Shown piece after piece: positions 43,905 through 53,747 of a stretch of 64,000 nt of DNA. The notes beneath the pieces were generated by a model. The model was not told where the DNA came from. It did no database searches and saw only the letters and a list, made by a program, of their open reading frames with translations. How positions within the stretch are numbered: position 1 is the stretch's first letter; each line of letters begins with the position of its first letter. The DNA lies in the NCBI RefSeq assembly GCF_009797025.1, contig NZ_CP047027.1:1550001-1614000 (forward strand). Direction: 5' to 3'. A program made the position numbers and the translations under genes. Source of the DNA: Cellulophaga sp. L1A9 (GTDB lineage: Bacteria; Bacteroidota; Bacteroidia; Flavobacteriales; Flavobacteriaceae).

Positions 43905-45035
43905 TTAGTGTGGTAACGGCGGAGGTGTATTTCCTCCTAAGAATGTTTTAAGTTCTTCAATTTCATGCAAGGCTTTCCAGGTTGCCATTCCTTGTTTCCA
44001 GATTAGCGAATCTTTATTTATCACTCTGCTCGCAAAAAGTTCTTGTAATTTTTCAAAAGGCACAGGCCCCATTTGAGAACTACTTACTGCATAATGATAC
44101 ATAACCTGCATAGGCATTGGTGGTGGTACAGCAGCTTGTTGCATATTAGGGCTTGTCTGTTGCGTCATTTGCGGACTCATCATTCCGCCCATTTGTTGCG
44201 CCAAAACAAAGCCCATTCCCATACCCATGCCTGCACCAGCGGTACCTCCTTCATTCTTAGCCGCTTCTTCAATAGCTTTTGCTGTTTTAAACTGTGTAAG
44301 TTTACCCATATCCAGCTTATCCAATCTAGAGTACTCGAAGATTTCTTTTTTGAGCTCTTCTGGCATCGATACATTTTCGATATAGAATTTCTCTAATAAA
44401 ATCCCAACACGACCAAATTCTGGCTGCATTACCTCTTGGCATGTTTCTGATAATTCTGAGGTATTGGCGGCATAAAGTTCAATAGGCAATTTAGCTTCGC
44501 CAACAGTATCCGTAAAACGGGTAACAATTAAACTTTTTAAATGTTCGTTTATCTCATAGTTGGTAAAATTAGCATCTGTTCCTACAACATCTACCACAAA
44601 TTTACCCGCATCTTGAATACGGAAACTATAGGTTCCAAAAGCTCTAATTTCTGTTAACCCAAAACGTTCATCATTTAAAATAATCGCATTTTTAGTACCC
44701 CATTTTTCATCCGTAAACAAATGGGTATTTACAAAATATACTTCTGCTTTAAACGGACTATCAAATCCGTATTTCCATCCTTTTAAAGTAGTAAGAATTG
44801 GTAAATTTTGCGTACTCAAAGTATAAGTACCTGGTTTAAAAACATCTGCGAGCTGCCCTTCATTTATAAAAACTGCAACCTGACCTTCACGAACAATTAG
44901 TTTTGCATTATTTTTTATTTCATTCTGATAGCGTTCAAACCTATGAACAATCGTATCATCTGTAGCATCAAGCCACTCAATTATATCTATAAATTCGTGA
45001 CTCAGTTTTTTCTTTATTTCGTCAAATAGTCCCAT
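43905..45035 (-). CDS. SPFH-domain protein with C-terminal GYF_2 domain
   Basis: This 376-residue protein has an SPFH (band 7) domain in about residues 20-240: KLIVREGQVAVFINEGQLADVF, then FGTYSFRI and VTRFTDTVGEAKLPIE. A Gly/Met/Gln-rich linker (about 255-305, GAGMGMGMGFVLAQQMGG) follows. The end is a GYF_2-type domain (WKQGMATWKALHEIEEL). It is the YdjI/virion-core-protein-like SPFH type, without a membrane helix, and likely recruited to the membrane by the zinc-ribbon partner (67-base gap). No PspA gene is seen here. Confidence 0.88.
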   Translation of the reverse strand: MGLFDEIKKKLSHEFIDIIEWLDATDDTIVHRFERYQNEIKNNAKLIVREGQVAVFINEGQLADVFKPGTYTLSTQNLPILTTLKGWKYGFDSPFKAEVYFVNTHLFTDEKWGTKNAIILNDERFGLTEIRAFGTYSFRIQDAGKFVVDVVGTDANFTNYEINEHLKSLIVTRFTDTVGEAKLPIELYAANTSELSETCQEVMQPEFGRVGILLEKFYIENVSMPEELKKEIFEYSRLDKLDMGKLTQFKTAKAIEEAAKNEGGTAGAGMGMGMGFVLAQQMGGMMSPQMTQQTSPNMQQAAVPPPMPMQVMYHYAVSSSQMGPVPFEKLQELFASRVINKDSLIWKQGMATWKALHEIEELKTFLGGNTPPPLPH

Positions 45036-45104
45036 TTTGGTTTGTGTTTATTTAATTTTTATCAAGATACCTAATTCCTTAAAAAGCACCAATTCTTGTA
45101 CTTA

Positions 45105-46241
45105 TTAATTATACTTTACTTTTCTCATAATCCGCAACGAATCTTTCAGGGATTGATACACCTTTCCATTTCTTGTTTTCAGGAGTGGTCGTGCATGTTC
45201 CATTTTCTCCTTTGCATCTTCAAATCCGTTTAAAAAACAAATTAAATACGTTGCCGGTAACAACTCAAGATCATTCATTTCTGAAACCGACAACTTGCTG
45301 TTTTTTTCTAGTTTTTTCAACAACACGCCATTGCCATTATAAATATGATGCAAAACCTTTTTGTCATACTGCGGCGCTTCAAAAACCAATTTACTCTGGA
45401 TGGTGTACGTGCCGTTTTCATGAAACGTTATTTTAACCTTTTCTAAAGGATAATACTTTTGCTGTTCTCCCAACCCCAATTGAACATATTCTACAGTACT
45501 GAAGGAATCCTCATCATAGCTAATTGTTATTTCATCTAATGCGGAATAAAAAAGTTTTACTTGTTCGTTAATCAACTCAATATCTACCCGCGAATAATAG
45601 GTTTCATTTGATACCTTTTTCTTATTTCCCGCCCAACATACAACAAACTGCTCTTTAAATACTTTATAGTTACTGCCTAAATCTTTATGACGATTGTTTA
45701 TAAAGTCGATAACCCCATCTAGCGTTAATTCAATATTATTCCTTGCATGTAACTCTATCGTAGCCACCGCTTCTGAATTTAGATCTTTTAATTCAATGTC
45801 ATACGCTTTAGGTAAACTTATACTCCCTTCTCTAAAAAAAACAGATCCTCCATAATATTTCCAGATATTTTTACGGAGTGAGCAAACTTTTCCTGCAGAT
45901 TTTATAGTCACCAATCCGACCACTTTACCTTCTGGCAAATGTGGGAAAGGAATATTTTCATAAGAAATTAAAGGGGGGTTATCTAGGTACGCGTTGACAA
46001 GGTTTTGAATTTTACTATCATCAAAAAAATCAACTCCTACTATTTTATTGTCTTCATCCTCGACCCCAATTACGATAAAAGAATTGTTTTTAGGATTACT
46101 ATTTGCTAACGCACAAACATGTTTTAGAAATTTAGCTTTCCCTTCACGCTCCCCAATCGTTATAAAACGCTTTTTATCATAAAAACTATTCTCGTCATTA
46201 TGAGCAAGAAGATTTTTTACAAGCAAGCGTTTATTAATCAT
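45105..46241 (-). CDS. AlbA_2/Schlafen-domain protein
   Basis: This 378-residue protein has an N-terminal AlbA_2 domain (about 20-150): the GEREGKAKFLKHVCALANSN motif, then NNSFIVIGVEDEDNKIVGVD and GKVVGLVTI. Such domains occur in putative transcription factors and Schlafen-like nucleases. The C-terminal 230 residues are unassigned and predicted mostly beta and helical. The 3' end of the SDR gene overlaps its start by 4 bases (ATGA), so they are coupled. Confidence 0.8.
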   Translation of the reverse strand: MINKRLLVKNLLAHNDENSFYDKKRFITIGEREGKAKFLKHVCALANSNPKNNSFIVIGVEDEDNKIVGVDFFDDSKIQNLVNAYLDNPPLISYENIPFPHLPEGKVVGLVTIKSAGKVCSLRKNIWKYYGGSVFFREGSISLPKAYDIELKDLNSEAVATIELHARNNIELTLDGVIDFINNRHKDLGSNYKVFKEQFVVCWAGNKKKVSNETYYSRVDIELINEQVKLFYSALDEITISYDEDSFSTVEYVQLGLGEQQKYYPLEKVKITFHENGTYTIQSKLVFEAPQYDKKVLHHIYNGNGVLLKKLEKNSKLSVSEMNDLELLPATYLICFLNGFEDAKEKMEHARPLLKTRNGKVYQSLKDSLRIMRKVKYN

Positions 46242-46993
46242 AGATTTTTATTTACGATGGTAGCACTTGCTTGAGCTGTTGGCATCACTATTAAATCAGC
46301 AATATTCACATGATAAGGCCTTGTCACTACAAAATAAATAATATCTGCAATATCTTCCGGTTTTAAAGGTTCAAACCCTTTATATACATTTTCTGCCTTA
46401 CTTTCATCTCCTTTGAACCGTACGGTACTAAACTCGGTTTCCACCAAACCTGGATTCACCGCTCCAACCCGTATTCCATAAGGATTCAAATCCATCAACA
46501 TTCCTTTTGTTATAGCATCTACCGCATGTTTGCTTGCACAATACACATTTCCTTTCGGATATACTTCTTTGCCCGCTGTAGAGCCTATATTAATAATATG
46601 GCCGGCTTTTTTTGCAGTCATCTTAGGAATAACAGCCTTTGACACATACAAAAGACCTTTTACATTAATATCTAACATAGCATCCCAATCGTCCGTATTT
46701 CCTTTATCGATAGTCTCTAAACCATGTGCATTTCCTGCATTATTAATTAAGATATCAATATCTGAGAAATCTGAAGGTAATGACTCAATAGCTTCAAATA
46801 CAGCATTCTTATCCCGAACATCAAAATTCAACGTATATACTTTGGTTTCTTTACTCAACTCTTGTTTTAAAATATCAAGACGCTCTTGTCTTCTACCACA
46901 CAGCACCACATTATAGTTATTTGCTGCGAATAAAATAGCCGTAGATTTCCCTATACCACTGGTTGCCCCTGTTATCAATACTGTTTTATTCAT
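46238..46993 (-). CDS. SDR-family oxidoreductase (YdfG-like)
   Basis: This 251-residue short-chain dehydrogenase has an N-terminal TGATSGIG nucleotide loop, NNAG and the catalytic YCASK (Tyr/Lys), with the serine in IINIGSTAG. It resembles YdfG/YMR226C-type enzymes that reduce L-allo-threonine or 3-hydroxy acids with NADP. The likely reaction is oxidation or reduction of small hydroxy acids. It overlaps the AlbA_2 gene by 4 bases and lies 19 bases after the aldo/keto reductase gene. Confidence 0.93.
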   Translation of the reverse strand: MNKTVLITGATSGIGKSTAILFAANNYNVVLCGRRQERLDILKQELSKETKVYTLNFDVRDKNAVFEAIESLPSDFSDIDILINNAGNAHGLETIDKGNTDDWDAMLDINVKGLLYVSKAVIPKMTAKKAGHIINIGSTAGKEVYPKGNVYCASKHAVDAITKGMLMDLNPYGIRVGAVNPGLVETEFSTVRFKGDESKAENVYKGFEPLKPEDIADIIYFVVTRPYHVNIADLIVMPTAQASATIVNKNL

Positions 46994-47012
46994 GCTTATC
47001 TCTATTTTTTTA

Positions 47013-47885
47013 TTATGCTACTTCTTTTCCTTGGCTTGCTTCTAATAATAAAAACCAATCTTGTATTTCTAAATTTAGTTCTATCGCGGCTACTGATTCT
47101 GATAATCGCTCAAAATTTGTTGTGCCAACTACCGGAAAAATGGATGCTGGATGTTTTAACGACCAAGCCAATAAAATTTGACTTTCGGTGGCACTATATT
47201 TTTCTATAAGGGATATAAGTATTTTCTTTATCCTAGCTGTTTTAGCATCTTTCTTCCTAAAATAACTCCCCAAAGGACTCCAACACATGGTAAACCTTCT
47301 ATGTACCATACAATCATCCAAAGTACCATTGGTCATTACCTCATTTTGCGTCAAGGAGAATTCTACCTGATTTGCAGAAACAGGAACCGCCGTTTCTAAT
47401 AATGCTATTTGAGAGGGTGAAAAATTAGAAACACCAAATTTTTTTATTTTCCCAGAATTCTTAAGACTCAAAATAGCTTCCGCCACCTCCTCTGGCTGTA
47501 ATAATGGACTTGGTCTATGCAATAATAAAACATCTAAATATTCAGTATTTAGCTTTTTTAAAGATTGTTCTGTTGAAGAAATAATGTAATCTTTATCATA
47601 TTGATAATGCTTTACCTTATTTTCCCGTCCAGAAGTCATTTGAATTCCACATTTACTTATGAATTGCACTTTAGACCTATCAAGATTACTCGCTTTAAAT
47701 GCTTTCCCAAAAGCTATTTCCGTTCCGTAATCCCCATAAATATCTGCATGATCAAATGTGGTGATCCCAAGGCTTGAACATTGCTCCATTAAAGCGACCA
47801 TTTCTTCTGTAGAAAGTTGTTTCCCCCAACTTCCCCAAGTCATCGTGCCCGCTATAATTTTCGAATAATTTGTCGTATTTGCCAT
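47013..47885 (-). CDS. Aldo/keto reductase
   Basis: This 290-residue AKR of the YdhF/oxidoreductase type has FDHADIYGDYG (Asp and Tyr of the active site), the lysine in FISKCGI and the histidine in LLLHRP. The C-terminal nucleotide-binding region includes FPVVGTTN. It reduces aldehydes or ketones with NADPH, with the natural substrate unknown. It is the first gene of the unit that continues into the SDR and AlbA_2 genes. Confidence 0.92.
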   Translation of the reverse strand: MANTTNYSKIIAGTMTWGSWGKQLSTEEMVALMEQCSSLGITTFDHADIYGDYGTEIAFGKAFKASNLDRSKVQFISKCGIQMTSGRENKVKHYQYDKDYIISSTEQSLKKLNTEYLDVLLLHRPSPLLQPEEVAEAILSLKNSGKIKKFGVSNFSPSQIALLETAVPVSANQVEFSLTQNEVMTNGTLDDCMVHRRFTMCWSPLGSYFRKKDAKTARIKKILISLIEKYSATESQILLAWSLKHPASIFPVVGTTNFERLSESVAAIELNLEIQDWFLLLEASQGKEVA

Positions 47886-48033
47886 CAGAATGTGAAATTA
47901 AAAAATAAATACCTTAAAGCCTTCATAAAACTTAGCCCTTTTGTTAATTTTTAACCAATTGTTAACAGCCCATATCTAAATAAATTTTCAATTTGCGTAT
48001 CAATTTATTAGCTTGTCCAAATATATAATACAT

Positions 48034-49035
48034 ATGGAAGAAAATACTTCAATCGATATTAGTGCTATCAACGAGAAAATTGCGCAAGAAAGTGCTTTTA
48101 TAGATTTATTAATGCTAGAGATGAACAAAGTGATTGTTGGTCAAAAGTATATGGTAGAACGATTACTAATTGGTCTTTTAGGTCAAGGTCACATTTTATT
48201 AGAAGGTGTACCTGGATTAGCAAAAACTTTAGCGATTAACACTTTAGCAAAAGCGGTAAAAGGCAGTTTTAGCAGAATACAGTTTACACCAGATTTATTA
48301 CCTGCGGATGTTGTTGGTACCATGATCTTTAATATGAAAGAGAATGATTTTTCTATTAAAAAAGGTCCAATTTTCGCCAACTTTGTTTTAGCAGATGAAA
48401 TTAACCGTGCGCCTGCAAAAGTGCAATCGGCCCTTTTAGAAGCAATGCAAGAAAAGCAAGTAACTATTGGTGATCAAACTTTTGTTTTAGACAAACCATT
48501 TTTAGTAATGGCTACGCAAAACCCGATTGAACAAGAAGGTACATACCCTTTACCAGAAGCTCAGATTGACCGTTTTATGCTAAAAACGGTAATTGACTAC
48601 CCTAAAATGAATGAAGAGCAATTAATTATGCGTCAGAATCTAACGGGAAGTTATGAAACGGTAAATGCAGTAGTTACTACCGCACAAATCCTTAGTGCTC
48701 AAAAAGCGGTAAGAGAAGTATATATGGATGAAAAGATTGAAAAATATATCTTAGATATCATATTTGCTACACGTTACCCAGAAAAATATAAGCTAGAAGA
48801 TTTAAAACCATTGATTAGTTTTGGAGCCTCTCCAAGAGGGAGTATCAACTTAGCAAATGCCGCTAAATGTTACGCCTTTATAAAAAGAAGAGGATATGTT
48901 GTTCCTGAAGATGTTAGAGCTGTAGTACATGATGTTTTAAGGCATAGAATTGGAATTACGTATGAAGCAGAAGCAGAAAACGTAACCTCGGTAGATATCA
49001 TTAATAAAATTGTAAATGAAATAGAAGTGCCTTAA
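48034..49035 (+). CDS. MoxR-family AAA+ ATPase
   Basis: This gene encodes 333 residues from the ATG at 48034. The longer frame begins at TTG and adds only seven residues. Walker A is GVPGLAKT, Walker B is FVLADEINRAPAKVQSALLEAMQE, and ATQNPIEQEGTYPLPEAQIDRF carries sensor 1 and the family signature. MoxR ATPases act with VWA proteins as chaperones or in metal/cofactor insertion. It heads the eight-gene Bat operon, the DUF58 gene following after about 110 bases. Confidence 0.95.
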   Translation: MEENTSIDISAINEKIAQESAFIDLLMLEMNKVIVGQKYMVERLLIGLLGQGHILLEGVPGLAKTLAINTLAKAVKGSFSRIQFTPDLLPADVVGTMIFNMKENDFSIKKGPIFANFVLADEINRAPAKVQSALLEAMQEKQVTIGDQTFVLDKPFLVMATQNPIEQEGTYPLPEAQIDRFMLKTVIDYPKMNEEQLIMRQNLTGSYETVNAVVTTAQILSAQKAVREVYMDEKIEKYILDIIFATRYPEKYKLEDLKPLISFGASPRGSINLANAAKCYAFIKRRGYVVPEDVRAVVHDVLRHRIGITYEAEAENVTSVDIINKIVNEIEVP

Positions 49036-49145
49036 ATCTCATCCTAAATTCTTCCTCAAAAAAGGAAGAACTTTATAAGAGGTGCTAAAAATTATATTTT
49101 TTAAAAGACCTTTCTCATTTAGAGAGAGGGTTGGGAGAGAGGAAA

Positions 49146-50012
49146 ATGGATACCAAAGAGTTATTAAAAAAAGTTCGTAAAATTGAGATAAAGACGCGTC
49201 GTCTTTCTGACCATATTTTTGGAGGGGAATACCATTCCACTTTTAAAGGTAGAGGTATGACGTTTAGCGAAGTACGTCAATACCAATTTGGGGATGACGT
49301 ACGTGCTATCGATTGGAATGTAACTGCAAGATATAACGAACCCTACATAAAAGTTTTTGAAGAAGAAAGAGAGCTCACCATGATGCTTATGGTAGATGTG
49401 AGTGCCTCTGAGCTTTTTGGCTCTTCTAATCAATTCAAAAATGAAATAATTACGGAGATCTCTGCAACCCTTGCTTTCTCTGCATTACAGAATAATGACA
49501 AAATTGGATTGATCTTATTTTCAGATCAAATAGAACTTTTTATTCCGCCTAAAAAAGGTAAAAGTCATGTTTTAAGAATCATCAGAGAATTAATAGAATT
49601 TACGCCTAAAAGTAAAAAAACCGATTTAGCGGTAGCACTGAAATATTTGACCAGTGTTATGAAGAAGAAAGCAATCGTTTTTGTTCTTTCTGATTTTATT
49701 ACGGAAGACTACCTGCAAACCTTACGCATCACAGGAAAAAAACACGATGTTACCGGAATTCGTGTTTATGATGAAAGAGAAGAAACCATACCAAACATTG
49801 GAATGGTACAAATGGAAGACGCAGAAACGGGTCAATTACAATTGGTAAACACACAATCTAAGAAAGTGCGCCTTAGCTATGGCAAATACTACCAAGAACG
49901 CGTGGACTATTTTCAAAATACGTTTTCAAAATCAGGTTGCGGGGTATTGGCATGCCGAGTAGATGAAAGCTATGTTAAAAAATTATTAGGCTATTTTAAG
50001 CGAAGAGGATAA
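49146..50012 (+). CDS. DUF58 protein
   Basis: This gene encodes 288 residues from the ATG at 49146, preceded by GAGAGAGG, one of the few purine-rich ribosome-binding sites. The hallmark is EVRQYQFGDDVRAIDWNVTARYNEPYIKVFEEERELT, followed by a VWA-like fold with the degenerate metal site VDVSASE. DUF58 proteins are always encoded beside MoxR ATPases. The gene ends 1 base before the next start. Confidence 0.93.
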   Translation: MDTKELLKKVRKIEIKTRRLSDHIFGGEYHSTFKGRGMTFSEVRQYQFGDDVRAIDWNVTARYNEPYIKVFEEERELTMMLMVDVSASELFGSSNQFKNEIITEISATLAFSALQNNDKIGLILFSDQIELFIPPKKGKSHVLRIIRELIEFTPKSKKTDLAVALKYLTSVMKKKAIVFVLSDFITEDYLQTLRITGKKHDVTGIRVYDEREETIPNIGMVQMEDAETGQLQLVNTQSKKVRLSYGKYYQERVDYFQNTFSKSGCGVLACRVDESYVKKLLGYFKRRG

Positions 50013-50013
50013 A

Positions 50014-51666
50014 ATGATAAACTTTAATTACATACTTATTTCTTGCTTTTCGTTGTGTAAACGAAACTTAGTGCTATGCCTATTATTGGTTAGCACCATT
50101 GGAATCTCACAATCTAATCCGAAGGTAGCTTCTGATGTTGATATAAAAGACATCAAAATTGGAGAGCAAATAAATTTTACTGTTAATGTAAGTATTGATA
50201 GCATAGACCAAGTAACCTTTCCTGAAGGACAATCCTTTGCTCCTTTAGAAATGGTAGAAGCTTTTGCTACAGATACCATTCCAGAAAATGGCAAACTTAC
50301 ACTGATAAAGAAATATGCACTAACCCAGTTTGATTCTGGTTCCTATACGTTACCACAGCAAAAAATAATTATTAACAACAAAATATTTCCTACAGATTCT
50401 GTCAATATTTATGTAAACACAATACCTGTAGATACTCTAGCACAACAGCTATTTGATATCAAGGATATTATTAATGTGGAAAAAGAAAGTAGTTTCCCAT
50501 GGTTTTGGACGCTTATAATTATCGGAGCTATTTTAATAATAGTCGGATTGTTATATTTCTTTATCTGGAGAAAAAAGACTTTAACAGAAGAAGAAAAGGT
50601 TGCGTTATTGCCACCCTACGATAGAGCAATGCTTGAATTAAAAAAATTAGAGAATTCTAAGTATTTAATTCAAGATGAGTACAAACAGTATTATTCTGAA
50701 TTAACGGATATTGTTCGTTCTTATTTAGAAGAAGATGTTCATATATCTGCTTTAGAAAGTACTACTGACCAGTTGATAAGCAAGTTAGAGATGCTTAAAG
50801 ATGCAGGAAACTTGAAATTAGAGGAAGACACTATCCGACAATTTAAAAATATATTACAGACATCAGATTTAGTGAAATTCGCTAAATCTAAACCAGATAC
50901 TTCGGTTGCCGAACAGGATAGAAAGGCTATTGAAAATATCGTTACAAAAACAAAGGATGCAATTCCTCCTCCAACAGAAGAAGAATTATTACAACGCGAA
51001 GAGTACCTAGAAGAATTAGCACGTAAAAAACATCGTAATAAAATTATTATTACTGTAGTTGTTGCGGTCTCTGTTTTAATAATTTCAACGGTAGCTGCAG
51101 TAAGTTATTTTGGGTTTAGTTATGTAAAGGATAGCATTTTAGGGCATCCTACAAAAGAGTTATTAGAAACGGAATGGATAACAAGCACTTATGGCTACCC
51201 TCCTATTACGATAGAGACCCCTAAAGTTTTAATCCGACAAGAATTTGAGATAACTCCTGAATTAAAAGCTGACATTAAAAATGTACAGGTTTTTATGTAT
51301 AGAAGTTCTATTGGACTATTTAGCGTTGGAGTATCTTCTACTACGTTTACTAAACCCGTAGAACCAAATACAGAATTGTCTGTAAATGCCTTAATACAAC
51401 AATTTGAAACACAAGGCGCAAAAAATATTATTACCAAGACCGAAGAATTCACTACAGCAAGTGCGGTAAAAGGAATAAAGACATATGGTACGGGCAAATT
51501 TTCAGTATCCGGATCAAAAGAACTTGTAAATGGCGAATACGCTATTATCACATTTGGCGGCAAAGGTTTTCAACAGCAAATTATACTTACTTGGCTGGAA
51601 GATGACCAGTACGCTAAAGACATAGTAGACCGTATTTTATCAACCATAGATGTAAAAACAGAATAA
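50014..51666 (+). CDS. Bat-operon extra membrane protein, BatD/DUF4381-like
   Basis: This 550-residue protein has a signal peptide (17-33), then a periplasmic beta domain of about 125 residues (DIKIGEQINFTVNVS), a membrane helix (162-184) and a cytoplasmic helical part (PPYDRAMLELKKLENSKYLIQ and YYSELTDIVRSYLEE) similar in layout to the end of BatD and DUF4381 proteins. A second membrane helix (343-367) follows, then a 180-residue periplasmic C-terminal domain with no recognised family. The gene starts 1 base after DUF58 and ends 3 bases before BatA, so it is an integral member of the operon. Confidence 0.8.
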   Translation: MINFNYILISCFSLCKRNLVLCLLLVSTIGISQSNPKVASDVDIKDIKIGEQINFTVNVSIDSIDQVTFPEGQSFAPLEMVEAFATDTIPENGKLTLIKKYALTQFDSGSYTLPQQKIIINNKIFPTDSVNIYVNTIPVDTLAQQLFDIKDIINVEKESSFPWFWTLIIIGAILIIVGLLYFFIWRKKTLTEEEKVALLPPYDRAMLELKKLENSKYLIQDEYKQYYSELTDIVRSYLEEDVHISALESTTDQLISKLEMLKDAGNLKLEEDTIRQFKNILQTSDLVKFAKSKPDTSVAEQDRKAIENIVTKTKDAIPPPTEEELLQREEYLEELARKKHRNKIIITVVVAVSVLIISTVAAVSYFGFSYVKDSILGHPTKELLETEWITSTYGYPPITIETPKVLIRQEFEITPELKADIKNVQVFMYRSSIGLFSVGVSSTTFTKPVEPNTELSVNALIQQFETQGAKNIITKTEEFTTASAVKGIKTYGTGKFSVSGSKELVNGEYAIITFGGKGFQQQIILTWLEDDQYAKDIVDRILSTIDVKTE

Positions 51667-51669
51667 TAA

Positions 51670-52668
51670 ATGCTTGAGAATATACAATTTGCTAATCCAC
51701 AATTTTTTTGGTTGTTTTTACTACTTCCAGTAGCTGTGCTTTGGTATTTTTTTAAGCGTAGACAAGAAACAGCTTCATTAAAAATTGCAACAATTAAAGG
51801 TTTTTCTACCTCTAGTCTGTTGCCTAAATTAAAGCCGTTACTATTTGTACTTCGTTTGTTAGCATTGGCTGCAATTATTGTAGCCCTTGCAAGACCACAA
51901 ACAGAAGACATTTCTACAAAAACAAAAACAACAAAAGGTATAGACATTGTCATGGCGATTGATGTTTCTTCTAGTATGCTTGCTAGAGATTTAAAACCAA
52001 ATCGTTTAGCCTCATTAAAGAAAGTAGCTGCAGACTTTATCAAAAAAAGACCAAATGACCGTATAGGCTTAGTGGTCTACGCTGGTGAAAGTTATACTAA
52101 AACACCAATTACTAGCGATAAAGGCATAGTGCTAAATGCATTAAAAGAAATTACCTATGGTAGTTTAGAAGATGGTACAGCTATAGGTATGGGTTTAGCT
52201 ACTTCTGTTAACAGATTAAAAGAAAGTAAAGCCTTAAGTAAGGTTATTATTCTACTTACCGATGGAATAAATAACTCTGGTTTTATAGAGCCACAAACAG
52301 CGGCTGAGCTTGCGGTAGAATATGATATTAAAACCTATACGATAGGACTGGGTACAAATGGAAATGCACTTTCTCCAATAGCAATTAATAGTGATGGCTC
52401 TTTTAGATACGGAATGAAACCCGTAGAAATAGACGAAGCACTTTTAGAGCAAATAGCTAAAACAACTGGTGGAGCCTACTTTAGGGCTACAAATAATCAA
52501 AGTTTAGCGTCTATTTATGACGAAATAAATAAATTAGAAAAAACAGAAATAGAAGAGTTTAAATACACCAGATTTGAAGAAAAATACAGGCCTTGGTTAT
52601 TTCTAGCCGGTATTTTATTACTCGTAGAGTGGTTATTGAGAAACACACTATTTAGAAGTTTTATATAA
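51670..52668 (+). CDS. batA: BatA, VWA-domain membrane protein
   Basis: This 332-residue protein has two N-terminal hydrophobic segments (10-28, 55-75), then a VWA domain with the metal site IDVSSSMLARDL and ILLTDGINNSGF, and a C-terminal helix (308-325). This is the BatA layout (Bacteroides aerotolerance operon). It sits in the inner membrane and is thought to form a complex with BatB. Close paralogue of the next gene. Confidence 0.93.
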   Translation: MLENIQFANPQFFWLFLLLPVAVLWYFFKRRQETASLKIATIKGFSTSSLLPKLKPLLFVLRLLALAAIIVALARPQTEDISTKTKTTKGIDIVMAIDVSSSMLARDLKPNRLASLKKVAADFIKKRPNDRIGLVVYAGESYTKTPITSDKGIVLNALKEITYGSLEDGTAIGMGLATSVNRLKESKALSKVIILLTDGINNSGFIEPQTAAELAVEYDIKTYTIGLGTNGNALSPIAINSDGSFRYGMKPVEIDEALLEQIAKTTGGAYFRATNNQSLASIYDEINKLEKTEIEEFKYTRFEEKYRPWLFLAGILLLVEWLLRNTLFRSFI

Positions 52669-52699
52669 GTGTAAATTTTAGCACAACAAGAATTTTAAA

Positions 52700-53746
52700 A
52701 TGATTCAATTAGAAGAAAAAATATATTTTTATCTGTTGTTTGCCATTCCAGTACTGGTGGTGGTTTTTGTGCTGTTACAGTTCTGGAAAAGAAAAGCACA
52801 GAAAAGATTTGGAGATCTTAGCCTTTTAAAAAGGTTAACGCCTTCAAGATCTATTTTTAAATCTACCCTAAAACTTGTACTCTTTTTAGCGGGACTAGCC
52901 TTATTAATTGTAGGTTTGGTAAACCCAAAAATTGGAACAAAACTTGAAACGGTTAAACGAGAAGGTGTAGATATTGTCTTTGCCTTAGACGTATCCAAAA
53001 GTATGTTGGCAGAAGATATTGCGCCTAATAGATTGGAAAAAGGAAAACGATTGGTTTCAGAAATTATCAATCATTTGGGCAGTGACCGTATTGGTATTAT
53101 AGCTTATGCTGCACAAGCTTATCCTCAGCTTCCTATTACTACAGATTATAGTGCTGCAAAAATGTTCTTGCAAAGTATGAATACGGATATGCTTTCTTCA
53201 CAAGGAACAGCAATAAATGAAGCCATAGAATTGGCATCTACGTACTATGACGATGAAACACAAACCAATAGAGTGCTTTTTATCATCTCAGACGGGGAAG
53301 ACCATGCCGAAGGAACGACAGAAGAAGCTGTAGAAAAAGCCACTGAGGAAGGTATTAGAATCTTTACGATAGGCGTAGGTAAAGCTAAAGGAGCTCCCAT
53401 CCCTATTAAACGTAATGGAATTGTAGAGAGTCTAAAAAAAGACATGAATGGTGAAGTCGTAATTACAAAACTCAATGAAGTTATTCTAAAAGAAATTGCA
53501 GAAGAAGGTAACGGCGAATACATTAACGGAGATAACACGAATGAGGCTGTTGAGTATATAAAAGAACAGTTAAACCAAATGGATAAAAAAGAGTTTGAAG
53601 CAAAACAATTTGCTGAATACAAAGATCAGTTTCAATGGTTTGTTGCAGGTGGTTTTCTATTATTGTTTTTAGATTTATTTGTATTGGATCAAAAAACCAA
53701 ATGGTTGAGAAAATTGAATTTGTTTAATGAAAATAAAAAAGAGTAA
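52700..53746 (+). CDS. batB: BatB, VWA-domain membrane protein
   Basis: This 348-residue protein is organised like BatA: helices at about 10-28 and 55-75, a VWA domain with LDVSKSMLAEDI and FIISDGEDHAEG, and a C-terminal helix (315-333). A KDMNGEVVITKLNEVILKEIAEEGNGEY segment is typical of BatB. It starts 31 bases after batA and ends 1 base before the batC ATG. Confidence 0.93.
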   Translation: MIQLEEKIYFYLLFAIPVLVVVFVLLQFWKRKAQKRFGDLSLLKRLTPSRSIFKSTLKLVLFLAGLALLIVGLVNPKIGTKLETVKREGVDIVFALDVSKSMLAEDIAPNRLEKGKRLVSEIINHLGSDRIGIIAYAAQAYPQLPITTDYSAAKMFLQSMNTDMLSSQGTAINEAIELASTYYDDETQTNRVLFIISDGEDHAEGTTEEAVEKATEEGIRIFTIGVGKAKGAPIPIKRNGIVESLKKDMNGEVVITKLNEVILKEIAEEGNGEYINGDNTNEAVEYIKEQLNQMDKKEFEAKQFAEYKDQFQWFVAGGFLLLFLDLFVLDQKTKWLRKLNLFNENKKE

Positions 53747-53747
53747 C

